Assembly (NCBI GenBank): GCA_026225235.1
Contig: JAMFSK010000146.1
Span: 1-47,863 of the forward strand
DNA: 47,863 bases
Origin: Burkholderiales bacterium
Lineage (GTDB): Bacteria > Pseudomonadota > Gammaproteobacteria > Burkholderiales > Burkholderiaceae
Direction: 5' to 3'
The notes beneath the pieces are model-generated. The model made no database searches and was not told the DNA's origin. It worked only from the letters and a program-made list of their open reading frames with translations. Numbering within the stretch: position 1 is the stretch's first letter; each line of letters begins with the position of its first letter. Below are positions 30,252-39,109 of this stretch, piece by piece. A program made the position numbers and the translations under genes.

Positions 30252-30593
30252 ATGAACGATCTCGACGAAGACAAAAAAGAAGATCCTCCCTCAGAGTTGC
30301 AAGCTGAAAAGACGATCACTCTACGCAAGCCGATCACGATCGGCACCGGCGCTGATCAGATCGTGTACACCGAGATCACTCTCAATGAGCCATCTGTCGA
30401 CCAGATCGAGAAGTTCATCAAGAAGATGAATGGCACGAACGCGATCGACGCGATGCGGTATTTCGTGGCGCTCACTTCCGGCGTGTTGCCGTCGGTAATA
30501 GGTCAGATGTGCGCGCGCGACTGGAACGATGCGCAGGAGTATCTCCAGGCTTTTTTTCCGAAAAGCGACTCCCCAGTAATTGGGAATACGTAG
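30252..30593 (+). CDS. Tail assembly chaperone, Mu gp41-like
   Basis: The 113-residue acidic N-terminal tail is followed by a region KTITLRKPITIGTGADQIVY, then MRYFVALTSGVLPSVIGQMC and DWNDAQEYLQAFF, typical of the upstream product of the tail assembly chaperone pair. It lies between tube and tape measure genes. A slippery T7 run at 30551-30557 lets a fraction of ribosomes shift to the -1 frame (see next entry). Confidence 0.88.
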   Translation: MNDLDEDKKEDPPSELQAEKTITLRKPITIGTGADQIVYTEITLNEPSVDQIEKFIKKMNGTNAIDAMRYFVALTSGVLPSVIGQMCARDWNDAQEYLQAFFPKSDSPVIGNT

Positions 30594-30715
30594 TCGCTGC
30601 GACCGCGAAATTCTATGGCTGGACTCCGCGTGAAGTGGGCGAGTTGACGTGGAGCGAGGTTGAGCGCTGGTCTAGACATGCTGGCCTGATAACGCAGAAC
30701 GAAAATGGCAAATAA
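30252..30715 (+). CDS. Frameshifted tail assembly chaperone (E-E'-type fusion, 154 aa)
   Basis: The heptamer T_TTT_TTT (30551-30557) is read in the 0 frame as Phe-Phe. A -1 slip continues at 30557 in an open frame (SEKRLPSNWEYVVAATAKFY, then WTPREVGELTWSEVERW) to 30715. Seven bases after the heptamer starts a stem-loop: GCGACT (30565-30570) pairs with AGTCGC (30592-30597), with an inner CCCA/TGGG stem. The 0-frame stop (30591-30593) lies in its 3' arm. Such a fusion is the rule in P2, Mu-like and lambda tails and helps wind the tape measure protein. Confidence 0.9.
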
Positions 30716-32651
30716 ATTCGAGATCCGCATCGGTGCAGTCGATGGCGTCACGAAGGTTGCGAACCGAATCAGCCGTTCGATTGAGGGCATCACGGCCCCC
30801 TATACGAACCTGCGAAAGTCGCTGAAGACGCTGGGCGACTCGAGCGGCATCGGCAAGCTGAATGAAGGTCTCGGGAAAGTCGCGGATACGGCCCGGACGG
30901 TTGCAGATCGTATCGTGTCGATCGTTCCTGGCTTGACGGCGATTAGCGGCGCGTTGTCGCTGGTCGGAATCGCGAAGCTTGCATCAGATTGGGGTGCGTT
31001 CGGGTTCTCGCTGACGAAGACCTCGCGTTCGCTTGGCATGTCCACGTCCGACCTTCAGGCGTGGCATATCGCTGCGCAAAAGGCGGGCGTTGCCGCATCC
31101 GAGTTCGATTCTGGTATCGCGAGTTCGCAAAACACGATCCGCGACGCTCGGTTTGGGAAAAATCCTGAGGCGCTGATGCTTATGCAGCGCATGGGCGTGC
31201 AGATCGCCGCGAATCGCGACGGCACAATCGATTACCTGACGACGCAACAGCGCCTCATGGCGGCTATCGGTAGGCAGAAGAACCCTGTGACGCAGCGCAA
31301 TGTCGCTGGCGCACTCGGGATGGAAGGGCTGTTGCCGATGATTCAGCGCGGCACGTATGGGCAGGATCTCGCGAACGCGCGCACGAGCGGCCAGATCATG
31401 ACGCCGGCGCAGATCAAGAGCGCCGAGCAGTTCGAAGACCGGATTATTTCGCTCAAGCAGTCGCTGACGAATCTCGGATATTCGATTGGTAACGCCGTGA
31501 CGCCTCCGTTGCAGTCGTTCGTCGAATCGATGACGACGTTTTTCAACGACAACAAGGCCCAGATCGTCGACACAATCGGCGGTGCTTTCAAGCAGATCGC
31601 TGAGTGGATCAAAAGCGTCGACTGGAAGGGCGTCGCGACAGATATCGGGAATTTGGTCACGCAGATCGGCGGGGTGAAGGGTATTGCCATTGCGATCGCG
31701 GCAATCACGTTCGCTGGGCCGATTGGTGGACTGCTGAGCCTTACATCGAGTCTGGTTTCGCTGACTGCGCTCACGATCCCGGCAGCAATCAAGGCGCTCG
31801 CTCAATTGGGAGCCGCGCGAACAGCGGCCGCTGCCGCTGCGGAGGTAGCTGTTGCTGGTGGAAGCGCCGCTACCGCAGGCGCGGGCGCGGCCGGAGCCCT
31901 TGGGGCTGGCGGCATCATCGCCGGAACTCTGGGCCTTGGTGCTTTGGGCCTCGGCTTGTACGGCTTCATGAATTACATGAAATCGATCACGCCTGGCGGC
32001 CATTACCGCGCGCGCTTCGATACCAACTCTCACGGCTATACGGGCGGCGCAGGTCAGCGCAATGCGCAATCGACAGCGCTCTTTTCGCAACTTGAGGCGC
32101 AATACAAGCTCCCGAGCGGGTTGCTCGACAGCGTGTGGTCTGCCGAGTCCGGCAGGGGTACGAACATGCTCTCGCCGAAGGGCGCGAAGGGCCATTTCGG
32201 GTTTATGGATCCAACCGCCGCGCAGTATGGCCTGACCGATCCGAACGACCTTAATGCATCGGCGACAGCTGCCGCTCGCATGTACAGCGATCTTTTGAAG
32301 GCCAACGGTGGCGATCTCAACAAAGCGCTTGCCGCATACAACTGGGGCCAAGGCAACCTGAACAAGTCAGGCCTCTCCGGTGCGCCGGCTGAGACGCAGG
32401 ACTATATCGCGAAGGTCGAAGGCGGTATGGGCCTGACGCGCTCAGCTGCGCCCGCGGCCCCCGTCGCGCAATCCTCTGAGTCTTTGCAACGTTTCGAGAA
32501 TGATCGCGAAACGCGATCGGCAGTCGTCAATGTGAACGTGCACAACGCGCTGCCGGGAACGAAGGTCGATGCGCGCGGCGCTGACGGCTCTTACATGCCG
32601 ACGAAGATCAATTATTCGATGGGCAACCCCTCTTACGGCGCACTTCCATGA
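30705..32651 (+). CDS. Tail tape measure protein with lytic transglycosylase domain
   Basis: The 648-residue protein begins FEIRIGAVDGVTKVANRISR (coiled-coil N-terminus) and has hydrophobic segments near 80-93 and 325-425. At 462-555 it contains an SLT-type transglycosylase (LEAQYKLPSGLLDSVWSAES with probable catalytic Glu481, HFGFMDPTAAQYG, and ALAAYNWGQGNL). It sets tail length and should cut peptidoglycan as DNA enters. It overlaps the frameshift product's end by 11 bases. Confidence 0.93.
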   Translation: MANKFEIRIGAVDGVTKVANRISRSIEGITAPYTNLRKSLKTLGDSSGIGKLNEGLGKVADTARTVADRIVSIVPGLTAISGALSLVGIAKLASDWGAFGFSLTKTSRSLGMSTSDLQAWHIAAQKAGVAASEFDSGIASSQNTIRDARFGKNPEALMLMQRMGVQIAANRDGTIDYLTTQQRLMAAIGRQKNPVTQRNVAGALGMEGLLPMIQRGTYGQDLANARTSGQIMTPAQIKSAEQFEDRIISLKQSLTNLGYSIGNAVTPPLQSFVESMTTFFNDNKAQIVDTIGGAFKQIAEWIKSVDWKGVATDIGNLVTQIGGVKGIAIAIAAITFAGPIGGLLSLTSSLVSLTALTIPAAIKALAQLGAARTAAAAAAEVAVAGGSAATAGAGAAGALGAGGIIAGTLGLGALGLGLYGFMNYMKSITPGGHYRARFDTNSHGYTGGAGQRNAQSTALFSQLEAQYKLPSGLLDSVWSAESGRGTNMLSPKGAKGHFGFMDPTAAQYGLTDPNDLNASATAAARMYSDLLKANGGDLNKALAAYNWGQGNLNKSGLSGAPAETQDYIAKVEGGMGLTRSAAPAAPVAQSSESLQRFENDRETRSAVVNVNVHNALPGTKVDARGADGSYMPTKINYSMGNPSYGALP

Positions 32652-33463
32652 GCTTCTGGGACGATTTGCAGCAGGCATCGTGGCGGGGCATCCCGTTCGG
32701 GGTGAATGCGGCAGATGCGCGATTCGGCCGCAAGCAGGCGATTCACGAGTACCCGAATCGCGACGAGGTATGGGTTGAGGATCTCGGGCGGGCCGCGCGG
32801 CGCATCAACGTGCGCGGCTTCCTGCTTGAAAACGATCTTGTCTACGGTGGCGGCGACGTCATCGCACAGCGCGAGACGATGATTGCCGCGTGCGAGACGC
32901 AGGATCAAGGCGATCTCGTGCACCCGACGCTTGGCCGTCTGACGGTCAGCCTTCTTTCGTTCGAAGTATCTGAGCGCAAGGAAGACGGGTTGATGTTCGA
33001 GATTCACCTCTCATTCATCGAAAGCGGCCTGCGTATTTTCCCGAGCAGCGCCTCGTCGACTCCCGATGCGGTCAGCGCTGCGGCAGATGCGGCAGACGTT
33101 GCGGCATCTACTGATTTCTCGACGCGCGCTCTGTCGGATCTGCAATATGGCGCCGCCGTCGTTAAGCAGGCCGTTTCGACGGCCACGTTATGGGCCGGGA
33201 AGGGTGTCGGGCTCGTGAACGGGGCGACGAGCATCTTTCACATGGTCACGGGCTTGACTGGGTCGTATGGGCGCTTTGCCGGCGGACGCACAGTTGGGTT
33301 TTCCGGGTTTTCTGCGCTGTCGAGCCTCCAAAAGACGCTCGGCACAGCGCAGCAGGCTAACGCGACGGTGCAAACGCTCGCCGCGTATGGCACGCAGGCA
33401 CGCAACACTGTGATCCAGGCTGGATCGGCTCTTTCATCTGCAGCAAGCTTTCTAGGCCTATGA
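32648..33463 (+). CDS. DNA circularization protein N-terminal part (Mu gpN/gp43-like)
   Basis: The 271-residue protein opens WDDLQQASWRGIPFGVNAAD and has AARRINVRGFLLENDLVYGG, then GDLVHPTLGRLTVSLLSFEV, the signature of the gpN family of tail proteins. The second half is low-complexity and Ala-rich. In related phages this is one longer protein; here the rest appears to be the next gene, coupled by ATGA. Confidence 0.88.
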   Translation: MSFWDDLQQASWRGIPFGVNAADARFGRKQAIHEYPNRDEVWVEDLGRAARRINVRGFLLENDLVYGGGDVIAQRETMIAACETQDQGDLVHPTLGRLTVSLLSFEVSERKEDGLMFEIHLSFIESGLRIFPSSASSTPDAVSAAADAADVAASTDFSTRALSDLQYGAAVVKQAVSTATLWAGKGVGLVNGATSIFHMVTGLTGSYGRFAGGRTVGFSGFSALSSLQKTLGTAQQANATVQTLAAYGTQARNTVIQAGSALSSAASFLGL

Positions 33464-34023
33464 ACTCCATCACTGAATTCGCCGCCGCGGCGCAAGCCCT
33501 GGCAGCAGCGGTATTTGCGTTCGCCGCAAATCCGGCTGACGCGATCAGGATGCTCATTAGCCTTGCCAACTTCACGCCGAATGCGCCAACCCCTACGTAT
33601 TCAGTAGGGTCGGCCATGGCCGATATTCAGGATGCAACGGGCGATCTGTTCCGCCGCGCTGCAGTCGTCGCGCTCGCACGGGCCTCGTCGACGTATCAGC
33701 CCGCATCTGCCGATGATATGGCAAACGTGCGGTCGCTTGTGGTGGGTGCGATCGATAGCGAAATTTTGATCGCTGGCAACCAGGGCGAAGACGGGACGTT
33801 CAATGCATTGCGGGCGTTGCGCGCAGCGGTGATTCAAGACCTCGCAACGCGCGGCGCCGGCTTGCCGTCGACGATGACCGTCTCGCTCAAGGCCGCGCTT
33901 CCGGCACCGGTTCTCGCGCAGCAGCTCTACCGCGACCCGAGCCGTTCAGATGAGCTGGTGAGCGAGGCGAATTGTCCGCATCCGGCGTTTCTCCCGCCGT
34001 CGTTCAAGGTGCTGTCCTCATGA
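33460..34023 (+). CDS. C-terminal part of gpN-like protein as a separate gene
   Basis: The 187-residue product is Ala-rich at first. It ends with a block I know from the C-terminus of longer gpN-like proteins (LRALRAAVIQDLATRGAGLP, then PAPVLAQQLYRDPSRSDELV and HPAFLPPSFKVLS). The overlap (ATGA) with the preceding gene suggests that one ancestral gene was split without losing either part. It is probably a partner of the preceding protein in the tail tip. Confidence 0.65.
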   Translation: MNSITEFAAAAQALAAAVFAFAANPADAIRMLISLANFTPNAPTPTYSVGSAMADIQDATGDLFRRAAVVALARASSTYQPASADDMANVRSLVVGAIDSEILIAGNQGEDGTFNALRALRAAVIQDLATRGAGLPSTMTVSLKAALPAPVLAQQLYRDPSRSDELVSEANCPHPAFLPPSFKVLSS

Positions 34024-35075
34024 GCGACGATCTGACGCTAGTGATCGGGAGTCAGCAGATTTCGGGGTGGCAGAGCATCCGTGTTTCCCGTGGAATCGAA
34101 AGATGCCCGAGTGATTTTGAAATTGAGGCGACGGAACGGTTCCCGGGCGCCAGCGAAGTCCAGATTTCGCCAGGAGACCCGTGCACCGTGTTTCTCGGCT
34201 CCGATATCGTGATCTCCGGGTATGTGGATCGCATTCGGCCGCGCATCAAGAAAAATGAGCATGCCGTCATTGTGTCGGGGCGCGGCAAGTGCCAGGACAT
34301 CGTCGACTGCTCGGTCTACAAATCAGGGTTTCAATACCTGAATATGCACGTGCTCGACATCGCGAAACAGATGGCCGCCGAAATGGGTGTTTCCGTCTAC
34401 CTCGCGAGCGGTACGGACCAGGGCGACGTGATTCCGCAGTTGAACGTCATCATGGGCGAGACCCCATATGACGTGCTCGAGCGGTTGTGCCGTTTCCGGG
34501 CCATGTTGCTTTACGAAGACACGGACGGCTCGCTGCTGCTGTCTGGCATCGGTATTCAATCGGCCGCTAGCGGTTTTCAGGAAGGTATCAACGTCGAAGA
34601 AGCTGAGGGTATCTATGCGATGGACGGGCGCTTCAGCACGTACGTCGCGGTCCAGCAAGGCCTTGACGTGTGGCGAGATGTCGGCGATGGCGGCAATCTG
34701 ATTGCGGTCGAGACTGACCCGGGCGTGCCGCGGAATCGCCCCAAGGTGATTATTGCCGAGGGCGTCTACGGCGGCCAGTTCGTTGCTGCGCAGCGCGCGC
34801 AGTGGGAGAAGGCTCGACGGTACGGCCGCGCGTTCGCTGTGAGGTTGACGACTGATGGGTGGCGAGATTCGGCTGGCGCGCTCTATGAGCCGAATACGCT
34901 CGTGACGCTGAATATCCCGAGCCTGAAACTGACTAATAAAACGTGGGTGATCTCCGACATCACTTACACCAAGAGCATGCAGGGAACGCGCGCAATGCTG
35001 ACCATCATGCCGCCGCAAGCCTTCGACCAACAGCCAGTGATCCTTAACCCGATCGCGCCCGACGTAACCCAATAG
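34020..35075 (+). CDS. Baseplate hub protein, Mu gpP/gp44-like
   Basis: The 351-residue protein has family blocks such as WQSIRVSRGIERCPSDFEIE, VISGYVDRIRPRIKKNEHAV, MGETPYDVLERLCRFRAMLL and RAQWEKARRYGRAFAVRL, the pattern of gpP-type hubs. The start is ATG 34020, by an ATGA overlap with the preceding gene. It forms the central hub that carries the spike. Confidence 0.93.
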   Translation: MSDDLTLVIGSQQISGWQSIRVSRGIERCPSDFEIEATERFPGASEVQISPGDPCTVFLGSDIVISGYVDRIRPRIKKNEHAVIVSGRGKCQDIVDCSVYKSGFQYLNMHVLDIAKQMAAEMGVSVYLASGTDQGDVIPQLNVIMGETPYDVLERLCRFRAMLLYEDTDGSLLLSGIGIQSAASGFQEGINVEEAEGIYAMDGRFSTYVAVQQGLDVWRDVGDGGNLIAVETDPGVPRNRPKVIIAEGVYGGQFVAAQRAQWEKARRYGRAFAVRLTTDGWRDSAGALYEPNTLVTLNIPSLKLTNKTWVISDITYTKSMQGTRAMLTIMPPQAFDQQPVILNPIAPDVTQ

Positions 35076-35081
35076 GTAGCC

Positions 35082-35681
35082 ATGAGCGACGCATCCATGT
35101 TCGACCGCATCACGCGGCGAATTCAGGCGGTTATTGGGCGCGGGCGCATCAATGTGGTGAACGACACCGGCCCGATCCAGTACGTGCAGATTTCGTATAG
35201 CAAGATCGAGCCGAAAGACAATACTCCGCGCGTGATGGAGTACGGATACACGTCGAATCCGCCGGCGCAGACCGATGCGGCTCTGGTGCATGTCACTGGC
35301 GATCGGTCGAACGCGATCTGTGTCGGCACGAATCATCAGCCGAGCCGGCCAAAGAACCTCGCGACCGGTGAGGCAATGCTTTATCAGTTGAACGGCATTC
35401 AGGTCTATCTGAGCAATGCCGGCTTGGTGATCAATGCCGGCGGCTTGCCGGTCGTATGCAATAACGCAACCAACTTCACAGTGAATTGCTCCGGAAAGTT
35501 CAAGGTAGTAGCGCCGGGTGGCGTCGAGTTTGATGCGCCCACGGTGGCTTCCACTGGAGATTTCCAGGACAACATGGGGTCCAACTCGGCAACGATGAAG
35601 ACCATGCGACAAGCCTTTAACCCGCACTATCACAGCGATCCGCAAGGCGGCAACACAGGGCTGCCAGATACATCGATGTAA
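35082..35681 (+). CDS. Baseplate spike protein, Mu gp45-like
   Basis: The 199-residue protein starts MFDRITRRIQAVIGRGRINV, typical of the gpV/gp45 OB-fold. It ends in a beta-helix with NPHYHSDPQGGNTG: the His-x-His (182, 184) at the tip is the iron-binding apex of central spikes. It pierces the outer membrane when the sheath contracts. Confidence 0.93.
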   Translation: MSDASMFDRITRRIQAVIGRGRINVVNDTGPIQYVQISYSKIEPKDNTPRVMEYGYTSNPPAQTDAALVHVTGDRSNAICVGTNHQPSRPKNLATGEAMLYQLNGIQVYLSNAGLVINAGGLPVVCNNATNFTVNCSGKFKVVAPGGVEFDAPTVASTGDFQDNMGSNSATMKTMRQAFNPHYHSDPQGGNTGLPDTSM

Positions 35682-35700
35682 CGCGTCGCCACTCAACTTC

Positions 35701-35722
35701 AGCCCGCTTGCGGGCTTTTTTT
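35701..35722 (+). terminator. Terminator after the spike gene
   Basis: AGCCCG (35701-35706) pairs with CGGGCT (35711-35716) across CTTG, followed by seven T. The bases after it, TTTACGCCCGGA, recur at 45101-45112. Confidence 0.82.
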
Positions 35723-35735
35723 ACGCCCGGACGAA

Positions 35736-36182
35736 ATGGACACGACGACAGTTTGGGACGTTTCGAATTCCCGCGGGGACTGGGTGTTGTCAGGCGCCCA
35801 ATTGCAGTCCGGAAACGATCTGCAGACAGCCGTTTTGATAAGTCTGTTCACCGACAGAGTTGCGGCGTCTGGGGATGTGATCCCCGACGGCACGACAGAC
35901 CCGCGCGGATGGGTTGGGGATCTCGGTGCCGCATACCCGATCGGATCGAGGTTTTGGTTGCTGGACCGATCGAAGCAAACAAGTCAGGTTCTCGCGGACG
36001 CCAATTCATACGCGGTCGAAGCGCTGAAGTGGTTGATAGATGACGGAGTGGTGGCGAAGTTCGATATCACTGTCGAGTGGACGAAGCCAGGAATGTTGGG
36101 CATCCAGATCATCGCGCATAAGCCGAACGGCACTACGGTGCCACCGTTTCAATTTCAGTGGGCCTGGAAAGGACAACAGTAA
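35736..36182 (+). CDS. Baseplate wedge protein, Mu gp46-like (GP46 family)
   Basis: The 148-residue protein has QLQSGNDLQTAVLISLFTDR, then PRGWVGDLGAAYPIGSRFWL, the hallmark of phage GP46 wedge proteins (gpW/gp25 group). The start lies 14 bases after the terminator. Its TAA overlaps the next ATG by one base. Confidence 0.93.
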   Translation: MDTTTVWDVSNSRGDWVLSGAQLQSGNDLQTAVLISLFTDRVAASGDVIPDGTTDPRGWVGDLGAAYPIGSRFWLLDRSKQTSQVLADANSYAVEALKWLIDDGVVAKFDITVEWTKPGMLGIQIIAHKPNGTTVPPFQFQWAWKGQQ

Positions 36183-37321
36183 TGCCCTACGCACGCCCAA
36201 CGCTCAGCCAGCTACTCACGCAGGTTGCGCAAGATATTGCCGCCGGCCTTCCGGGTTCGGACCCGCTGCTTCGTTTCTCGAATCTCAACATCACCGGAGT
36301 GGCGCAGGCAAATCTCGCGAACATGCACTACGGGTACCTTGACTGGATCTCGCTTCAGTCCGTTCCGTTTACGTCATCTGGCGAATTTCTGTATGGTTGG
36401 GCCGCGCTGAAGAATGTCTTCCTCGAGCCTGCAGTGCAGGCTGGATCAGTTACGCCCGGCCAGGTGACATTTACCGGAGTTGCAGGTACTGATATTCCGC
36501 TCGGCACTCCGCTGACACGCGGCGATGGGGTTGGTTACACCACCACTGCTGATGCTGTTGTGGTAGGCACGACGGTTGTCGTTTCGGCTGTTGCGAATGC
36601 GGACCCGACTGGCTTGACTGGTGCTTTCGGGAATTGTCCGATCGGTACAGTGATCACGTTGGGCACGACAATCCCGGGTATCCAGTCGAACGGAACTGTC
36701 ACCACGGCATTCCAAAACGGCGCAGACCTTGAGACTGACGACAGCCTCATGTCGCGGATGCTCCTGGCCTACCAGAACACGCCGCAGGGCGGTGCGTCGA
36801 ACGATTACGTGCAATGGGCTCTGGCTGTCAATGGCGTAACGCGCGCCTGGTGTAACGGAAATGGATTTGGCGCTGGCACCGTGGTTGTGTACGTCATGCT
36901 TGATTCGACGGAATCTCCCTTTAACGGGTTCCCGCAGGGCGTAAGTGGTGTAGCCACCGGCGAGACGCGCGGGACGCCCACGGCGACCGGCGACCAGCTT
37001 GCTGTCGCCAATTACATTTACCCACTGCAACCAGTGACGGCGCTGGTCTACGTCTATGCACCGACGGCGGCGGTACAGAACTTCACGATCAGCGGAATCG
37101 CAACTGCGACGACTGCGACGAGAGCCGCGATCGCCGCTGCTATCGCTGGCGTTTTTGTTCAGTACGGCACGCCGCTGGGCGGAACTGTCGCGCTGTCTCT
37201 GATTGAGTCGGCAATCGCTGCAATCGCCGGCACGACCGGTTTCGTGATCACTGCGCCGTCCGGGAATATCACCACCACCGTCGGGCAATTGCCGACGGTC
37301 GGAACTATCACGTACGTCTGA
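36182..37321 (+). CDS. Baseplate protein J-like (Mu gp47)
   Basis: The 379-residue protein opens RPTLSQLLTQVAQDIAAGLP. It has LANMHYGYLDWISLQSVPFT, then PLTRGDGVGYTTTADAVVVG and the block GADLETDDSLMSRMLLAYQN, which is near-diagnostic of the Baseplate J family. AAAGGA precedes the ATG by eight bases. It forms the outer wedge that triggers contraction. Confidence 0.94.
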   Translation: MPYARPTLSQLLTQVAQDIAAGLPGSDPLLRFSNLNITGVAQANLANMHYGYLDWISLQSVPFTSSGEFLYGWAALKNVFLEPAVQAGSVTPGQVTFTGVAGTDIPLGTPLTRGDGVGYTTTADAVVVGTTVVVSAVANADPTGLTGAFGNCPIGTVITLGTTIPGIQSNGTVTTAFQNGADLETDDSLMSRMLLAYQNTPQGGASNDYVQWALAVNGVTRAWCNGNGFGAGTVVVYVMLDSTESPFNGFPQGVSGVATGETRGTPTATGDQLAVANYIYPLQPVTALVYVYAPTAAVQNFTISGIATATTATRAAIAAAIAGVFVQYGTPLGGTVALSLIESAIAAIAGTTGFVITAPSGNITTTVGQLPTVGTITYV

Positions 37322-37917
37322 TGCCAGCTCCCAACTATTCCGCCGCCGACTATCTGTCGGCGATGCAACCGCTGATGCCGCGCGGGCGAGTGTGGCCGAA
37401 AGATTCGGACGCAATTCAGACGCAGATGCTTAGCGGACTGGTTCAGGTCTACGCGCGCAACACTGCGCGAGCGAACAACCTGCTCATTGATGCCTTCCCA
37501 GGCACCGGCGTTGAGTTGCTGCCGCAATGGGAGGCAACGCTCGGTTTGCCCGACCCGTGCGCAGGCATCGCCCCTACTGTTGCCGCGCGCAACGCCCAGG
37601 TGTTGGCGAGATTCACCCGCACCGGCGGCCAGTCTGCTGCCTATTACATCAGTTATGCCGCGGCACTCGGGTACACGATCACGATCACGCAATTCTCGCC
37701 GGCGCGCGTCGGGCAAAGCAGGGTGGGTCAACCATTGAACGGTGCCGCCTGGGCGTTCGCGTGGCGTATCAATGCACCGCTGAATACGGTTACGCGCTCG
37801 GTCGTCGGAACAGCGCGCGCGGGCGACCCGCTGGCTAGTTGGGGTAATGCGGTCCTTCAATGCGAGATCACCGAAGTGATCCCGGCTCACACAATTCCAA
37901 TTTTCGCGTATTCCTAA
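37321..37917 (+). CDS. Tail protein, Mu gp48-like (YmfQ family)
   Basis: The 198-residue protein starts YSAADYLSAMQPLMPRGRVW, the signature of gp48/YmfQ tail proteins, with ELLPQWEATLGLPDPCAGI and ITEVIPAHTIPIFAYS as further family blocks. Its ATG overlaps the preceding stop (TGATG). It connects the baseplate with the tail fibre that follows. Confidence 0.92.
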   Translation: MPAPNYSAADYLSAMQPLMPRGRVWPKDSDAIQTQMLSGLVQVYARNTARANNLLIDAFPGTGVELLPQWEATLGLPDPCAGIAPTVAARNAQVLARFTRTGGQSAAYYISYAAALGYTITITQFSPARVGQSRVGQPLNGAAWAFAWRINAPLNTVTRSVVGTARAGDPLASWGNAVLQCEITEVIPAHTIPIFAYS

Positions 37918-37925
37918 GAGGCGCT

Positions 37926-38882
37926 ATGTACCGCATTGATGACCCATCAGCTTCAGCAACGCTCCCGACGCCGGAAGCAGCATTGACGGAAGGGTATTGG
38001 ACTGAAGGGAATCCGGGAACCGGTGTGCCGGCGACGCTTGAGCGCGCATCCTGGTTCAACATGGTTCAAGAAGAGCTGCGCGCTATCGTCGTAGCCGGCG
38101 GCGCAACGCCAAGCAAGACGAATTACACACAGATCCGCGACGCGATCAAACTGATGTTTTCGACCGTCGTCGGGACGGCGCGAAATGTTGTGATGAGCGT
38201 CACCGCCGCGAGCGCGACGGCGACTCTGACGGCTGATGAAATCATTGTTGAAACGGCGCTTGGCGGTTTTCCGTTCAAGCTCTCAAGCTTTAGCAAGACT
38301 ATCAACCTTGCTACGATTGGCGCTGGCGGCATGGACACGGGAACGGCACCTACGACAGGTGCGGTCGCGATCTATGCGATTTACAACCCGACTACCCAAA
38401 CAAGTGCGTTGCTGGCGACGAACGCAAGCAGCGTCAAGCAGGGTAATATCTATGGGGGCGCGAATATGCCAACCGGATATACGGCGAGTGCTTTAGTCAG
38501 CGTCTGGTTGACGACGGCGGCGAGTCTTTTTGCTATTGGGTACCAACAAGATCGGCACGTAGCAATTGGCAATACAAACCAGATCGCATCATCTTCTATT
38601 GTTACGGCTCAGTCTCAAGGGATTGGGTGTACGGCGAATGCAGTCAAGGTTGACTTCAATCTAATCTGTCAGAGTACGGCCAGTTCCACAGGCTCACTCA
38701 TAATTTGCCCCAATTCTTCGATGACCTTTTCGACTCGGAGCGTTTCGATGACAGCTGCGCAAGGCGGAGTTTCGACCGTATCGGACTTTCCGCTTCAGAC
38801 GGGTCAGACTATATGGTTCAGCACTACCAACAGTGCGGGTACTCCGAGCTTCATCATTCAATTGTTGGGGTACACATTCTAA
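37926..38882 (+). CDS. Tail fibre protein
   Basis: The 318-residue protein begins with a fibre-attachment segment (MYRIDDPSASATLPTPEAAL, then GYWTEGNPGTGVPATLERAS) that I associate with Mu-like fibres. A Thr/Ala/Ser-rich shaft and a beta-rich tip follow. The tip (GTPSFIIQLLGYTF) should meet the receptor on the host surface. GAGGCGCT precedes the ATG. Confidence 0.82.
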   Translation: MYRIDDPSASATLPTPEAALTEGYWTEGNPGTGVPATLERASWFNMVQEELRAIVVAGGATPSKTNYTQIRDAIKLMFSTVVGTARNVVMSVTAASATATLTADEIIVETALGGFPFKLSSFSKTINLATIGAGGMDTGTAPTTGAVAIYAIYNPTTQTSALLATNASSVKQGNIYGGANMPTGYTASALVSVWLTTAASLFAIGYQQDRHVAIGNTNQIASSSIVTAQSQGIGCTANAVKVDFNLICQSTASSTGSLIICPNSSMTFSTRSVSMTAAQGGVSTVSDFPLQTGQTIWFSTTNSAGTPSFIIQLLGYTF

Positions 38883-39061
38883 TGGAAACGATCTATGTAA
38901 TATTCGGCAGTGACGGAGAGACTATCTTAACGGCCTGCGCGCTCCAGCAAACACCTGCGTTGACTGCGATCACCACAGACGATGTCCGCTGGAAGGTGTA
39001 TTACGATCCACTTCCGCTGGAAGTAAAAATGGGTTGGCCCGCGCCAGCCGGCGAGAGTTGA
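38882..39061 (+). CDS. Small protein after tail fibre, 59 aa
   Basis: The ATG overlaps the fibre gene's TAA (TAATG), so the two are coupled. METIYVIFGSDGETILTACA, then WKVYYDPLPLEVKMGWP is beta-rich. Its place suggests a fibre-associated or assembly protein. No family is recognised. Confidence 0.6.
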   Translation: METIYVIFGSDGETILTACALQQTPALTAITTDDVRWKVYYDPLPLEVKMGWPAPAGES

Positions 39062-39070
39062 TTTTACGCA

Positions 39071-39079
39071 TGCGATAAT
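39071..39079 (+). promoter_or_regulatory. Extended -10 promoter before a secreted-protein gene
   Basis: TGCGATAAT (TG at 39071 and GATAAT at 39074-39079) is an extended -10 element with no clear -35. It would start RNA near 39086, 24 bases before the ATG of the next gene, and give it expression separate from the late operon. Confidence 0.5.
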
Positions 39080-39109
39080 GCGCCCAGTCTAAGGATTGGG
39101 TAAGTTTCG

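Noticed and set aside
30984..32351. Minus-strand frame of 455 codons opposite the tape measure gene
   Set aside because: It is an antisense shadow caused by codon bias, Arg/Ala/Leu-rich with no motif. The plus frame has a transglycosylase domain.
34323..35696. Minus-strand frame of 457 codons across the hub and spike genes
   Set aside because: It spans two well-supported plus-strand baseplate genes and has no recognisable domain or ribosome site.
36446..37414. Minus-strand frame of 322 codons opposite the Baseplate J gene
   Set aside because: It is Arg/Ser-rich shadow sequence without any conserved block; the plus frame is clearly Baseplate J.
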